From Clostridia bacterium (GTDB lineage Bacteria > Bacillota > Clostridia > Lachnospirales > Lachnospiraceae), in contig CAJTHL010000003.1 of NCBI GenBank assembly GCA_910576205.1, positions 1 to 64,000 of the forward strand: 64,000 nucleotides of DNA. The letters are read 5' to 3'. Both the position numbers and the translations under genes were made by a program. Below, one piece after another: positions 15,582 to 25,235 of this stretch. Under the pieces are notes generated by a model that saw only the letters and a program-made list of their open reading frames with translations, did no database searches and was not told the DNA's origin. Each line of letters starts with the position of its first letter. Position 1 is the stretch's first letter.

Positions 15582-18211
15582 ATGTATTTACCCTTGTGAC
15601 GTGGAAAACCTTGAAGAAAAACAAAAGCCGTACGCTGGTGACGGTTGTGGGGATCCTGCTGGCTACCGCCATGCTGACGGCAGTGACCACGATTATTTCC
15701 AGTCTCCAGAGCTTTATGATACGCTCCGTGATTGCGGAGAGAGGAGACTGGCACGGGGCCATTTTCCAGCTTTCCCAGGAAGAAGCGGGGGAGATTGCCG
15801 GGGCTTCGGAGGTGGAAAATGCCGGGGTTTACCAGGAGCTGGGCTTTGGGCTATTGCCGGATGGCAGGCTGAACGAGAGGCCCTATGTCTTTGTGGCTGG
15901 CATGACAGAGGAGCTGTATAATATTGTGCCTGTAAAGCTGGTGGACGGGAGGCTTCCCCAAAACGGTGGGGAGCTTCTGATCTCAAAGAATTTCCTGTCC
16001 TGGAGCGGTATGTCCTTGAAAATCGGGGATACCGTGTCCCTGGATCTTGGCAGGCGGTATTTTGATCAGGTGGAGAGGGGAGTCTGTGAAGCGCCCGTCT
16101 ACGGAAGCGATAAAGAGACTCTGGCGGAGGAGCTGGTTACGGACAGAACCCGCTCCTACACAGTGGTGGGAATCGCGGAGAGGATTCCCATGGACGGATA
16201 CCGGAGAGCGGCTCTTTTTGCCCTGACCTCTATGGAGGAAGCGCCCGGGCCGGATGCAACCTTTACCTGTTATTATAAAATGCATAAGCCCTCCCAGGCG
16301 TATGCATTTACAGAGGCTCATCAGAAGGGTCATCTGGCAGAGTATAATTCCGAACTTCTCCGCTACCAGGGCTCTTCCAACAACCGGACGGTTATGCGGA
16401 TGCTGTACGGGCTTGCAACGATTCTCATTGTGCTGATTATGGTGGGAGGGATTTCCCTGGTGTATAATTCCTTTGCCATATCTGTCAGCGACCGGACAAA
16501 GCAATTCGGGCTTTTGACGTCTGTAGGAGCCACCCCCCGGCAGATGCGGGGCATGGTGCTAAAGGAAGCGTTTCTGGTGAGCGCCCTGGGGATTCCCCTT
16601 GGTGTTTTAAGCGGTCTTGTGGGAATCGCCGTTACCCTGCGGTTGACGGGAAATGCCTTCCAGTATCTCTACAGCGGGAAGGTGCCCATGCAGCTGGCGG
16701 TATCTGTTCCGGCCCTGGTAATCGCAGTGACGACAGCTCTTTCTACGGTGCTTCTGTCAGCCTGGATTCCGGCCCGGCGGGCGGCAAAGATTTCTCCTAT
16801 GGACGCTATCCGCCAGACAAAGGACATCCGTATTCCAAAGAAAATCCGTAAAAGCGGGAAATGGTCTTACCGGTTTTTTGGCCTGTCCGGTATGGTGGCG
16901 GGGAAGCACTTTACCCGCAGCAGAAGGCAGTACCGGGCAACCATATTTTCCCTGTTTATCAGCATTGTCCTGTTTATCTCGGCCAGCTCATTTTCCGATT
17001 ATGTGCGAAACAGCATTTCCAGAGTGAACGCGGTGGCGGATTACGATATTTCTGTTCATATTGAAGAGAAGGAGGGGTATGAGAGGCTCTGGAAAAGCCT
17101 GTCCCGGATGGAGGGGATAGAGGAGGCTATGGCTTTTGGAAACGCCTACTCCGACGTTCATGTGGACGAACAGTTTCTGAATAAGGATTACCTGGAGCTT
17201 CTGGAAAATAATGGGGTGTATTCCAGAGAAGACATGGAGAAGATATTCTCGATTCTTTTTGTTATGGAGGATGAGGCGTATGTCCGGTATCTGGAGGAGG
17301 AGGGGCTTTCTGTGGAGGAGTTTACAAACCCTCAGAATATCCAGGTGGTGGCGCTGGATCAGATAGAAGGATATATGGAAAAAGAGGAGAGATACCGGAT
17401 CTGCCGGATATTGAAAGAGGCAGGCTGCGACGTGGATCTGATTCTGACAGATTATGCGGCCAGGGACGAAGCCTGGAAGGAACTGGACGATACGGAAGAA
17501 TACCTGGAAGAACCCTTCCAGAGAACTGTGCGGCTTAAGGTGGGAGCGCTCACAGAACGGGCGCCCATGAATATGGTGACGGGGGGCAACGCCCTGCGGA
17601 TTTTTCTTTCGGAGAGCATGTTTGAGGCCCTGGTGGACTCGCCTGCGGATTATTTGCCAGCCTACAGCATCCGGGTGAAGGCGCCGGAGCACCAGGCAGT
17701 GGCGGAACAGATTGAAAACCTGTCCTTTGAGGAGGACTGGGCTGATATGGACTACTTTGTGAATGATGAGACGGAGAGTGTGCAGCTGGAGAAAAGCATG
17801 CTGTTTACCCTGGATGTATTCACCTACGGCTTTATTGTGCTGATTTCACTGATTGCGGCGGCCAACGTGTTCAACACCATCTCTACGGGATTTCTCCTTC
17901 GCAGGAAAGAGTTTGCAGTCCTGGCTTCCGTGGGTATGGCTCCGGGGGAAATGCGGCGGATGCTGCAATATGAGTGTTTACTCTACGGTGGCAAGGCTCT
18001 TCTGTACGGGATTCCTGTTTCCCTGCTGGTGACCTGGCAGATCTTCCGGGTGGTGAAAAGCGGGATGGACACTGGCTTTTATGTGCCGGCCCTAAGCATT
18101 GCGCTGGCGGTGTGCAGCGTGTTTGCAGTAGTATTTTCCACCATGCTCTATGCCAGAAAAAAGCTGGAGAAGGAGAAGCTTATCGACAGCATCCGGCGGG
18201 AGAGCGTATAA
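15578..18211 (+). CDS. FtsX-type ABC permease
   Basis: 877 residues. An N-terminal membrane helix follows TLVTWKTLKKNKSRTLVTVV, then comes a long extracytoplasmic domain. A first FtsX core of three helices (about 275-410, ending WIPARRAAKISPMDAIRQTK) is followed by a second helix after TRSRRQYRATIFSL, another large acidic extracytoplasmic domain and a final FtsX core ending SIRRES. With the ATPase at 14898 and the two-component system upstream it forms an export or resistance module, probably against peptide antibiotics acting on cell-wall precursors. Substrate is inferred from family and context only. Confidence 0.9.
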   Translation: MNVFTLVTWKTLKKNKSRTLVTVVGILLATAMLTAVTTIISSLQSFMIRSVIAERGDWHGAIFQLSQEEAGEIAGASEVENAGVYQELGFGLLPDGRLNERPYVFVAGMTEELYNIVPVKLVDGRLPQNGGELLISKNFLSWSGMSLKIGDTVSLDLGRRYFDQVERGVCEAPVYGSDKETLAEELVTDRTRSYTVVGIAERIPMDGYRRAALFALTSMEEAPGPDATFTCYYKMHKPSQAYAFTEAHQKGHLAEYNSELLRYQGSSNNRTVMRMLYGLATILIVLIMVGGISLVYNSFAISVSDRTKQFGLLTSVGATPRQMRGMVLKEAFLVSALGIPLGVLSGLVGIAVTLRLTGNAFQYLYSGKVPMQLAVSVPALVIAVTTALSTVLLSAWIPARRAAKISPMDAIRQTKDIRIPKKIRKSGKWSYRFFGLSGMVAGKHFTRSRRQYRATIFSLFISIVLFISASSFSDYVRNSISRVNAVADYDISVHIEEKEGYERLWKSLSRMEGIEEAMAFGNAYSDVHVDEQFLNKDYLELLENNGVYSREDMEKIFSILFVMEDEAYVRYLEEEGLSVEEFTNPQNIQVVALDQIEGYMEKEERYRICRILKEAGCDVDLILTDYAARDEAWKELDDTEEYLEEPFQRTVRLKVGALTERAPMNMVTGGNALRIFLSESMFEALVDSPADYLPAYSIRVKAPEHQAVAEQIENLSFEEDWADMDYFVNDETESVQLEKSMLFTLDVFTYGFIVLISLIAAANVFNTISTGFLLRRKEFAVLASVGMAPGEMRRMLQYECLLYGGKALLYGIPVSLLVTWQIFRVVKSGMDTGFYVPALSIALAVCSVFAVVFSTMLYARKKLEKEKLIDSIRRESV

Positions 18212-18305
18212 GGACAGAGGGCATCTGACAGGAGAGCTCTGTAAGGACAGGCGGCCTTTAGGAGCCGCTGGCGGCGGAAAGCGAAACGCGAAACAAATCC
18301 CTGTG

Positions 18306-19730
18306 TCAGACAATCAGAACAGGCCGCATGTATTCATGACAAAAGGCAGTGCCGGATTTATCCGTGACCATGGCTTCGTAGATGTGGGAGGCGGATAAAT
18401 CCTGGCGAAGCAGAGCGGGCAGCTCTGCCAGGGCGGCATCTGGCAGGGCTGTCTTTGCGTCCGGAGGCTGGGAAGCCGCTTCTGGGATATGGGAAGTGGT
18501 TTTTGGCGGTGAAGTGTTTCTTGGAGCCCGGAAAGGGCAGCCGGGATCAACGGCCGTATCCGCGGCGGGGGTGAGACCAGCAAGCAATTCCTCCGCCCCG
18601 GAGAGACGACCCAGAACGGGAATCCTGGACATTTGCTTAAGGCGGGTCAGAAGGGGCTGACTCTCCCGGCGGAATCCCAGCACACGGGCGTAGACGGGAT
18701 ACTGAAGAGCTTTCCTCCTGCGGGCGTCCTCCTGCTTATCTTCCAGGAGAATATGGCACAGGGCCCGCGTAACGTGGGTGTGGGTTATCTGGCGGGTTTT
18801 TAGGAGATCTGCGAAGGAGGAGGCGCTTCGGTACTGGGGCAACAGGTTCCCGATGCGGGCGGCCAGGTCCGGGGACACGTCCGTATAGGCCCCAAGGGCA
18901 TCTCTGGAAAGGGAAAGCAGCTTATAGTGGAGAACGGAGGAGAAGTCGTCAAGGGTCACCGGACTTTTCCTGGAAAAAAACTCCTCCAGAATAACTCCTG
19001 CGTCCGGGGGCATCTGGTGAAGCACCGAAGTAAGCGCGCCGTCATTCAGGATAGCGGTGCGGATAGCGGTAGCGGAGGCCAGCTCCCCGGACAGGGAGGC
19101 GTCGTGGTAGGCGGCGCTTCTGCGGGCTATGGTACAGGGCTTTATGGGACTTTTACGAAGCATAAGGGCCTTTAAATATTCGATGCCCAGAGTGTTGTTG
19201 GGCTGGCTTAAGAGGGCGGATTCGTACCGGCATGTGTTGTCATCCAGGGAGCAGGGCAGAATATCCTCCGTGTAGGAAAAATATTCGTGGAGAGCCTTGC
19301 TTCTGGCCAGGGGAAAGGAGCAGCCCTGTTTTAAAAAGGCCCGCAAAAGCTCCCGATAGGCGGGGGGCTCCTGGGCCAGGGCCAGGGCATAGGGGAGGAG
19401 GCGGGAGAGATCCCCGCACTCGCTGCCAAAGCAGAGGGCGTCCACGCAGCCTAGTCCGTCCAGGAGGGAGACGGCGCCCCCGGCAAATGTCTCCGCGCTG
19501 GCGCAGGCATAGGCAGAGGGCAGGGAAAGGACAAGGTCTGCCCCGCAGGCTAAAGCCATATGGGCCCGGGTATGCTGGTCTGTTAGGGCGGGAGCTCCCC
19601 GCTGTACGAAATCCCCGCTTAAGACTACCACCAGATAGTCCGCCTGGGTCTGAAGCGCCGCCTGCCGGAGGTGGTAGGCATGCCCCTTGTGGAAAGGATT
19701 GTATTCTGCGATAATGCCAGTGATTTTCAT
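18306..19730 (-). CDS. tmcAL: tRNA(Met) cytidine acetate ligase
   Basis: 474 residues from ATG 19730 (MKITGIIAEYNPFHKGHAYH); a further upstream ATG is rejected because GGAGATCC precedes 19730 and homologues start there. It has the nucleotidyltransferase HxGH motif (FHKGH), VVVLSGDFVQRGAPAL and the conserved SLDDNTCRYESALLSQPNNTLGIEYLKAL block. TmcAL (formerly YlbM) activates acetate with ATP and forms N4-acetylcytidine at the wobble base of elongator tRNA-Met. The C-terminal third carries a Pro/Ala-rich insertion (about residues 385-440) that is probably a flexible linker. It runs convergent to the FtsX permease. Confidence 0.9.
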   Translation of the reverse strand: MKITGIIAEYNPFHKGHAYHLRQAALQTQADYLVVVLSGDFVQRGAPALTDQHTRAHMALACGADLVLSLPSAYACASAETFAGGAVSLLDGLGCVDALCFGSECGDLSRLLPYALALAQEPPAYRELLRAFLKQGCSFPLARSKALHEYFSYTEDILPCSLDDNTCRYESALLSQPNNTLGIEYLKALMLRKSPIKPCTIARRSAAYHDASLSGELASATAIRTAILNDGALTSVLHQMPPDAGVILEEFFSRKSPVTLDDFSSVLHYKLLSLSRDALGAYTDVSPDLAARIGNLLPQYRSASSFADLLKTRQITHTHVTRALCHILLEDKQEDARRRKALQYPVYARVLGFRRESQPLLTRLKQMSRIPVLGRLSGAEELLAGLTPAADTAVDPGCPFRAPRNTSPPKTTSHIPEAASQPPDAKTALPDAALAELPALLRQDLSASHIYEAMVTDKSGTAFCHEYMRPVLIV

Positions 19731-19833
19731 AGCGGATCTCCTTATTCTGGTTTTATGTGCCGCAGCCGCTGCTTTTTCCGGAAAGAGACTTTGCTGCTGT
19801 GCTTCCAGACAATGCATGTTCAGCCCCGGCGGC

Positions 19834-20595
19834 TCAATACGCCGCCGGGCCCAGGCGTATAGTCAGCTCCCCTAAATAGAGTTGTACGGGGATTTCCTGG
19901 TCAAAGGGATAGATACAGGGCATAAGCCCGGTTTCGGCAAAGAAATAGCAGATGACCCTCTGGGCCTCCGGATCTACAAGCCAGTATTCTTTTACTCCCG
20001 CCTGGAGATATTTCAGCAGCTTGATATTGGAGTCAAGCTTCCGGGACGAGGGGGAGAGAATCTCCGCGATAAAGTCCGGCGCGCCGCATATGCGGTCTTT
20101 TTTTATTTTATTTTTGTCGCAGACCACCAGGAAATCCGGCTGTATCATGGTGTGGATATCGCTGTCAAGCTGTACGTCCAGAGGTGCGGGGTAGAGCTGG
20201 CAGTCCCCCTTGTGGGAGCGGATATAGACGGAAAACTGGATGAGCAGCCCGGTCAGCGCCTCCTGGTGGGCCGGGGTGGGGCTGGCCATGTAATAGAATC
20301 TTCCGTCGATGAGCTCCGCCCGCACATCCCCGGGCAGGCGGTAATAATCCTCCAGCGTGTGGTGATCTTCCGGGTCTGACACATAATAGCCGGACATTTC
20401 CCGCAGAATGCTGGTTATGGTCCGGGACTCTTCAAAGGCCTGGTTCAGCGCGCTTATGGTGTCATACCGGGGGGAGACGGTCTCCCCGCTTAATATCTTA
20501 TTGATGGTGCCCACCGGGACGCCGGAGCGGGCGGAGAGCTGTTCTGTGGTCCATTTCATTTTTTCCTTTTGTTCTACCAGATAATCGCGGTACAT
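19834..20595 (-). CDS. HTH-Uma2 fusion: XRE DNA-binding plus Uma2 nuclease-like domain
   Basis: 253 residues. Residues 1-60 are an XRE-type helix-turn-helix (WTTEQLSARSGVPVGTINKIL). Residues about 80-250 form a Uma2 (DUF820) domain of the PD-(D/E)XK superfamily: PAHQEALTGLLIQF, DIHTMIQPDFLVVCD, then PDFIAEILSPSSRKLD and LKYLQAGVKEYWLVDPE. The PDF Asp, the Glu in AEIL and the Lys in YLQAGVKEYW are candidate active-site residues. Uma2 proteins are widespread and expanded in cyanobacteria, with no settled role. The fused HTH and the repeated motif just upstream (20667-20703) suggest a self-regulating DNA-targeting protein. Confidence 0.8.
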   Translation of the reverse strand: MYRDYLVEQKEKMKWTTEQLSARSGVPVGTINKILSGETVSPRYDTISALNQAFEESRTITSILREMSGYYVSDPEDHHTLEDYYRLPGDVRAELIDGRFYYMASPTPAHQEALTGLLIQFSVYIRSHKGDCQLYPAPLDVQLDSDIHTMIQPDFLVVCDKNKIKKDRICGAPDFIAEILSPSSRKLDSNIKLLKYLQAGVKEYWLVDPEAQRVICYFFAETGLMPCIYPFDQEIPVQLYLGELTIRLGPAAY

Positions 20596-20666
20596 GAGGG
20601 CCCCCCTTTCTTCTCTTTTTCTTTACTGTACACCTGTTTTGGCCTGCTGTCAACAGATATATCCTT

Positions 20667-20703
20667 TTACGGGTAGAAAATTTACCCGTTTACGGGTAGA
20701 TAT
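20667..20703. promoter_or_regulatory. Iteron-like operator upstream of HTH-Uma2 and topB
   Basis: TTTACGGGTAGA occurs at 20667-20678 and again at 20689-20700, and the complement TTTACCCGT lies between at 20681-20689. This gives two overlapping inverted repeats (ACGGGTA/TACCCGT and TACCCG/CGGGTA). The site lies 72 bp upstream of the HTH-Uma2 start and may control it, topB or both. Confidence 0.7.
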
Positions 20704-20779
20704 TCATTTTTTTTATGGAGCCTGCAAGTCCGGGAGGAAGGAATGGGATATAAACACGATTTTCCACTCAGAAAACAGG

Positions 20780-20808
20780 TAGAGTTTTTTTTCATAGTGT
20801 GGTATACT
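20780..20808 (+). promoter_or_regulatory. Possible topB promoter (extended -10)
   Basis: TATACT at 20803-20808 preceded by TGG forms an extended -10. The -35 (TAGAGT at 20780-20785, 17-bp spacer) is poor. The ATG of topB follows 46 bp later. Confidence 0.4.
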
Positions 20809-20853
20809 TTCCCAGAACAAAAAAACTGATTGTCAGTAAGAGAAAGAGAATCT

Positions 20854-22923
20854 ATGGGAAAATCACTGTACATAGCGGAAAAACCCAGCGTGGCCCAGGA
20901 ATTCGCCAAGGCCCTTAAGCTTAACACGGCCCGCCGGGAGGGTTATCTGGAGGGCCCTGACGCGGTGGTGACCTGGTGTGTGGGACATCTGGTGACCATG
21001 AGCTACCCGGAAGTCTACGACGAAAAATTAAAGAGATGGAGCCTGGATACCCTGCCCTTTTTGCCAAAGGAATTTAAATACGAAGTGATTCCCGCCGTGA
21101 AAAAACAATATGATATTGTGGCGGGGCTTTTAAAGCGCAAGGACGTGGACACCATCTATGTGTGTACGGACTCCGGGCGGGAGGGGGAATACATTTACCG
21201 CCTGGTGGAAATGATGGCGGGCGTCAAGGGAAAACAGCGCCTCCGGGTCTGGATTGATTCCCAGACGGAAGAGGAGATTCTCAGGGGAATCCGGGAGGCA
21301 AAGGACCTGTCGGAATACGACAATCTCTCCCACGCCGCTTACTTAAGAGCCAAAGAGGATTACCTTATGGGCATTAATTTCTCCCGGCTTCTGACGCTGA
21401 AATATGGAAATACCATATCCGGCTACCTGCGGGAGCGTTACACCGTGGTGTCCGTGGGCCGGGTGATGACCTGTGTGCTGGGCATGGTGGTGCGACGGGA
21501 GCGGGAAATCCGGGAATTTGTCAAGACACCCTTCTACCGGGTGCTGGGGAAATTTTTCTTGGAGGGCCAGGTTTTTGAGGGAGAATGGAGGGCCGTTGAG
21601 GGCTCCCGCTATTTCCAGTCTCCAAAGCTATACAAAGAAAACGGCTTTAAGGAGCAGAAGGATGCCCGGGAGCTCTGCACGTATGTGAGTATGGAGGCGG
21701 GGCTGGGGATGATCCAGGGGGAAGAGGCAGACCTTAAGACGGAGGACGTCCCAGGACAGGTCACGCTGCTCTCCATCGAGCGGAAAAAAGAGCGGAAGAA
21801 TCCCCCCCTTCTCTTTAACCTGGCCGAGCTGCAAAACGAATGCTCAAGGCTGTTTAAGATCAGCCCGGACGAGACTCTTCGCATCGCGCAGGAATTATAT
21901 GAGAAGAAGCTGGTTACATACCCAAGAACCGACGCCCGGGTACTGTCTGCTGCTGTGGCCCGGGAGATCGGAAAGAACCTGGCGGGCCTTAGGGGTTACC
22001 AGAAGCTGTCTGCCTTTGCCGGGGAGACGCTTGGCGGGACTGCCTGGAAGGGGATTGCAAAAACCCGCTATGTCAACGACAAGCAGATCACGGACCACTA
22101 CGCTATTATTCCCACAGGCCAGGGTCTTGGAGCTCTGGGAAGCGTATCCCCCCTGGCGGAACGGGTTTACGAGCTCATTGCCCGGAGATTTTTAGGCATT
22201 TTCTATCCTCCGGCTGTATACCGGAAAATCCAGGTAACGGCAGGGGTGAAAACCGAGCGGTTTTTCGCCAGCTTTAAGGTGCTGGAGGAGGAGGGATATC
22301 TGAAGGTACAGCCCCCGGCTTCTGACAAAGGAAAAAAGAAGGAGGAGGAGACAGAGGATGTAAAATGTGACGCTGCCTTTCTGGAGGCTCTGGAGAAGCT
22401 TAAAAAAGGAATGAAGCTTCCGGTAAAGGAATTCTTTATCAAGGAAGGAGAGACATCGCCTCCCAAACGCTACAATTCCGGCTCCATGATTCTCGCCATG
22501 GAGAACGCAGGCCAGCTTATAGAGGATGAGGAGCTGCGCTCCCAGATTAAGGGAAGCGGCATCGGCACCAGCGCTACCCGGGCGGAGATATTAAAAAAAC
22601 TAGTCCATATCAAATACCTGTCCTTAAACAAAAAAACCCAGATTATCACGCCGACCCTTTTAGGGGAAATGATCTATGACGTGGTGCGGGCCTCCATAGC
22701 CAGCCTCCTGAATCCGGAGCTTACCGCTAGCTGGGAGAAAGGGCTGACCCAGATGGCGGAAGGGGCTATCACAGAGGACTACTATATGGAAAAGCTGGAA
22801 CACTTTATAAAGAGCAAGACCGGGTATGTACTCACCCATAATTACCAGCAGGCCCTCAGGCCCTGTTTCGACGCCTCGGCAAAATTTTACAGGAAGGGCC
22901 AGGAGCCAGGGACGGGAAAATAA
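20854..22923 (+). CDS. topB: DNA topoisomerase III
   Basis: 689 residues from ATG 20854 (MGKSLYIAEKPSVAQEFAKA); the GTG/ATG alternatives upstream are less conserved. Type IA topoisomerase: TOPRIM domain (residues 3-150, with CTDSGREGEYIYRLV), then the gate domains with the catalytic tyrosine in LVTYPRTDARVLS (near 355) and the conserved GIGTSATRAEILKKL. No C-terminal zinc ribbons are present. It relaxes or decatenates single-stranded DNA tangles, acting with RecQ-type helicases in other bacteria. Firmicutes often carry chromosomal and plasmid-borne versions; this one sits among housekeeping genes. Confidence 0.93.
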   Translation: MGKSLYIAEKPSVAQEFAKALKLNTARREGYLEGPDAVVTWCVGHLVTMSYPEVYDEKLKRWSLDTLPFLPKEFKYEVIPAVKKQYDIVAGLLKRKDVDTIYVCTDSGREGEYIYRLVEMMAGVKGKQRLRVWIDSQTEEEILRGIREAKDLSEYDNLSHAAYLRAKEDYLMGINFSRLLTLKYGNTISGYLRERYTVVSVGRVMTCVLGMVVRREREIREFVKTPFYRVLGKFFLEGQVFEGEWRAVEGSRYFQSPKLYKENGFKEQKDARELCTYVSMEAGLGMIQGEEADLKTEDVPGQVTLLSIERKKERKNPPLLFNLAELQNECSRLFKISPDETLRIAQELYEKKLVTYPRTDARVLSAAVAREIGKNLAGLRGYQKLSAFAGETLGGTAWKGIAKTRYVNDKQITDHYAIIPTGQGLGALGSVSPLAERVYELIARRFLGIFYPPAVYRKIQVTAGVKTERFFASFKVLEEEGYLKVQPPASDKGKKKEEETEDVKCDAAFLEALEKLKKGMKLPVKEFFIKEGETSPPKRYNSGSMILAMENAGQLIEDEELRSQIKGSGIGTSATRAEILKKLVHIKYLSLNKKTQIITPTLLGEMIYDVVRASIASLLNPELTASWEKGLTQMAEGAITEDYYMEKLEHFIKSKTGYVLTHNYQQALRPCFDASAKFYRKGQEPGTGK

Positions 22924-22951
22924 AAGATCAGAGAAAAGAAGGAGAATTTTT

Positions 22952-23617
22952 ATGAAAGAATATGAAGTAAAAAATATGTATACTTTAAGTGAAACTCTGG
23001 CAGAGCCTCTGCTCTCAAAGGTCACCTATCCCTGGGAGGCGCTGCCGGAAATCGGCGCCTTTATCCTGGAGCTTGGAGCTTCTCTTCCGGAGGAAGAATA
23101 CGAAAAGCGGGGGGAAAATATCTGGATCGCCAGATCCGCCAAAGTGGCTCCTACGGCGTCCATTACAGGTCCGGCCATCATCGGCAAAGATGCGGAAATC
23201 CGCCACTGCGCTTTTATCCGGGGAAACGCCCTGGTGGGGGAGGGAGCCGTGGTGGGCAATTCCACGGAGCTTAAAAACGTCATTCTCTTTAACAAGGTCC
23301 AGGTGCCCCACTACAATTACGTGGGGGATTCCATTCTGGGTTACCGGGCCCATATGGGGGCAGGCTCCATTACATCCAATGTAAAATCCGATAAACAGCT
23401 GGTTAAGGTACATACCCCGGAGGGCGATATAGAGACCGGCATCAAAAAATTCGGCGCCATGCTGGGAGACCTGGTGGAGGTGGGCTGCGGTACAGTCTTA
23501 AATCCCGGTTCCGTGGTGGGACGGGAGAGCAGTATCTATCCGTTGTCCTCCGTGCGGGGCTGTATTCCGGCAGGCTCCATCTACAAACGCCAGGGAGAGG
23601 TTGTAGAGAGACAATAG
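22952..23617 (+). CDS. Left-handed beta-helix sugar nucleotidyl/acyltransferase-like protein
   Basis: 221 residues from ATG 22952 with AAGGAGA upstream; the longer frame from 22826 lies within topB and is rejected. The protein is mainly hexapeptide repeats forming a left-handed beta-helix (IARSAKVAPTASITGPAIIG, IRGNALVGEGAVVGNSTELK, GTVLNPGSVVGRESSIYPLS). It resembles the acetyltransferase half of GlmU without the pyrophosphorylase half (YVGDSILGYRAHMGAGSITS). It could acetylate a sugar or sugar nucleotide; the substrate is not determinable. Cytosolic. Confidence 0.8.
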   Translation: MKEYEVKNMYTLSETLAEPLLSKVTYPWEALPEIGAFILELGASLPEEEYEKRGENIWIARSAKVAPTASITGPAIIGKDAEIRHCAFIRGNALVGEGAVVGNSTELKNVILFNKVQVPHYNYVGDSILGYRAHMGAGSITSNVKSDKQLVKVHTPEGDIETGIKKFGAMLGDLVEVGCGTVLNPGSVVGRESSIYPLSSVRGCIPAGSIYKRQGEVVERQ

Positions 23618-23663
23618 CACATAATACAGAGGCAGATCTCGTCACAGGAAAGGAGTATATGAA

Positions 23664-24449
23664 ATGGAACGCAGTACCGCGTCAGTTGTCACAGGAGGAG
23701 CCCGGTGGGGGTTAAGCGGCAGCGCGCTGAAATGGATCGCCATTATTACCATGTTTATAGACCACATAGGGGCGTCGCTCCTGGAGGTTTACATCATAGA
23801 TTACTATGGGAATTCCCCCTATCACGGTTTCCGGCGGTTTTCCCGGGAACAGATCATGGCCTGCTATGATATTGATGCCATACTGCGGTGCATTGGCCGG
23901 ATTGCCTTTCCGATTTTCTGTTTTCTCCTGGTGGAGGGATTTGTACACACCAGAAACGTGAAAAAATATGCCCTGCGGCTGGGGCTGTTCTGCGTGCTTT
24001 CGGAGCTGCCCTTTAACCTGGCCTTCAAGGGAAAACTGTTTGCGCCGGAGTATCAGAACGTTTTCTTTACGCTTCTTCTGGGGCTTTTGGGAATCTGGGC
24101 TTTTTCCTGGCTTAAGGAGCGCAGACAGTGGATTTTGGGGATTTTAAGCCTTATTCTGGCGGCCGTGGGGGCAGAATTTCTCCACACAGACTATGGTGCT
24201 TTCGGTGTCGCCTTTATAGAGCTTATGTATCTGCTCCACAACAAAAAGGCCCTGCGCACCGCCGTGGGGGTCTTAATGCTTCTTCTCTATGGGGGCGTGG
24301 AGAGGCTGGGGGCTATTGCGTTTATCCCCATCAGCTTCTACAACGGAACCCGGGGTAAGCAGCCCAAATATTTTTTCTATATATTTTATCCCTTGCATCT
24401 GCTGCTGATGGTGGCTGTGGCCTGGTGGGTTCTGCCTGTGGCGCTTTGA
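23664..24449 (+). CDS. TraX family membrane protein
   Basis: 261 residues, with about six to eight membrane helices. TraX hallmarks are LKWIAIITMFIDHIG near the start, IGRIAFPIFCFLLVEGFVHT, and the C-terminal KYFFYIFYPLHLLLM. The E. coli F-plasmid TraX acetylates pilin, and chromosomal relatives in Firmicutes are thought to be membrane acyltransferases of unknown target. The ribosome binding site is AAAGGAG 8 bp before ATG 23664. No conjugation genes are nearby. Confidence 0.88.
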   Translation: MERSTASVVTGGARWGLSGSALKWIAIITMFIDHIGASLLEVYIIDYYGNSPYHGFRRFSREQIMACYDIDAILRCIGRIAFPIFCFLLVEGFVHTRNVKKYALRLGLFCVLSELPFNLAFKGKLFAPEYQNVFFTLLLGLLGIWAFSWLKERRQWILGILSLILAAVGAEFLHTDYGAFGVAFIELMYLLHNKKALRTAVGVLMLLLYGGVERLGAIAFIPISFYNGTRGKQPKYFFYIFYPLHLLLMVAVAWWVLPVAL

Positions 24450-24479
24450 TATTTCTGGAAAGAAAATTCACAAATATAG

Positions 24480-24508
24480 TTGAAATCTGAGGAGATTTAT
24501 TATAAGAT
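24480..24508 (+). promoter_or_regulatory. Promoter of efp
   Basis: TTGAAA at 24480-24485, 17-bp spacer, TAAGAT at 24503-24508. An untranslated leader of about 80 nt precedes the efp ATG at 24598. Confidence 0.65.
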
Positions 24509-24597
24509 AGAATCGGCCATGAATGAGATTCATAATTAGGATTTTAATCTTCCGTGGGATATTCCATGGATGAAGAACAGTAGGAGGAAGAGTCAGA

Positions 24598-25155
24598 ATG
24601 ATTTCAGCAGGAGATTTTAGAAACGGCGTTACGCTTGAGATTGAGGGAAATATTTACCAGATCGTTGAATTCCAGCATGTAAAGCCCGGAAAGGGAGCAG
24701 CCTTTGTGCGCACAAAGTTAAAGAATATCATCAACGGCGGCGTGGTGGAGAAAACGTTCCGTCCCACAGAGAAATTCCCGGCAGCCAGAATTGACCGTCA
24801 GGATATGCAATATCTGTATTCCGACGGAGACCTGTTCCATTTCATGAACACAGAGAGCTTTGACCAGATCGCGTTGAATTCCGATGATGTGGGCGATGCG
24901 CTGAAGTTTGTAAAAGAGAATGAGATGGTAAAGATCTGTTCCCACAACGGAAACGTGTTTGCCGTGGAGCCGCCCCTGTTTGTGGAGCTGGATGTAACCG
25001 ATACAGAGCCTGGCTTTAAGGGCGATACCGCAACCGGCGCAACCAAGCCGGCGGTAGTGGAGACAGGAGCCACCGTGTATGTGCCTCTGTTTGTGGAGAT
25101 CGGCAACAAAATCAAGATCGACACCCGTACCGGAGAGTATCTGTCCAGAGTTTAA
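24598..25155 (+). CDS. efp: Elongation factor P
   Basis: 185 residues, full length, three beta-barrel domains. The N-terminal KOW-like domain carries the loop [14 protein letters not shown], whose lysine is the site of post-translational modification in many bacteria. The C-terminal OB domain ends [20 protein letters not shown] binds between the P and E sites of the ribosome and relieves stalling at consecutive prolines. The gene has its own promoter (24480-24508) and terminator (25182-25219). No modification enzyme is visible in the window. Confidence 0.98.
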   Translation: MISAGDFRNGVTLEIEGNIYQIVEFQHVKPGKGAAFVRTKLKNIINGGVVEKTFRPTEKFPAARIDRQDMQYLYSDGDLFHFMNTESFDQIALNSDDVGDALKFVKENEMVKICSHNGNVFAVEPPLFVELDVTDTEPGFKGDTATGATKPAVVETGATVYVPLFVEIGNKIKIDTRTGEYLSRV

Positions 25156-25181
25156 GGCGCAAGTCCTTTTAGCCAAAGAGC

Positions 25182-25219
25182 AAAAAGCCCGGGAGGAAAC
25201 AAAACCTCCAGGGCTTTTT
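25182..25219. terminator. Bidirectional terminator between efp and SGNH gene
   Basis: AAAAAGCCC-GGGAGG and CCTCC-AGGGCTTTTT form a stem of about 14 bp with an 8-nt loop. A-rich and T-rich flanks allow use in both directions. Confidence 0.85.
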
Positions 25220-25235
25220 ATACTTTGATTCTTTC

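Noticed and set aside
23664..23690. AGTACCGC inside the TraX gene as a further repeat copy
   Set aside because: Only 8 bp, within coding sequence and in the wrong orientation; likely chance.
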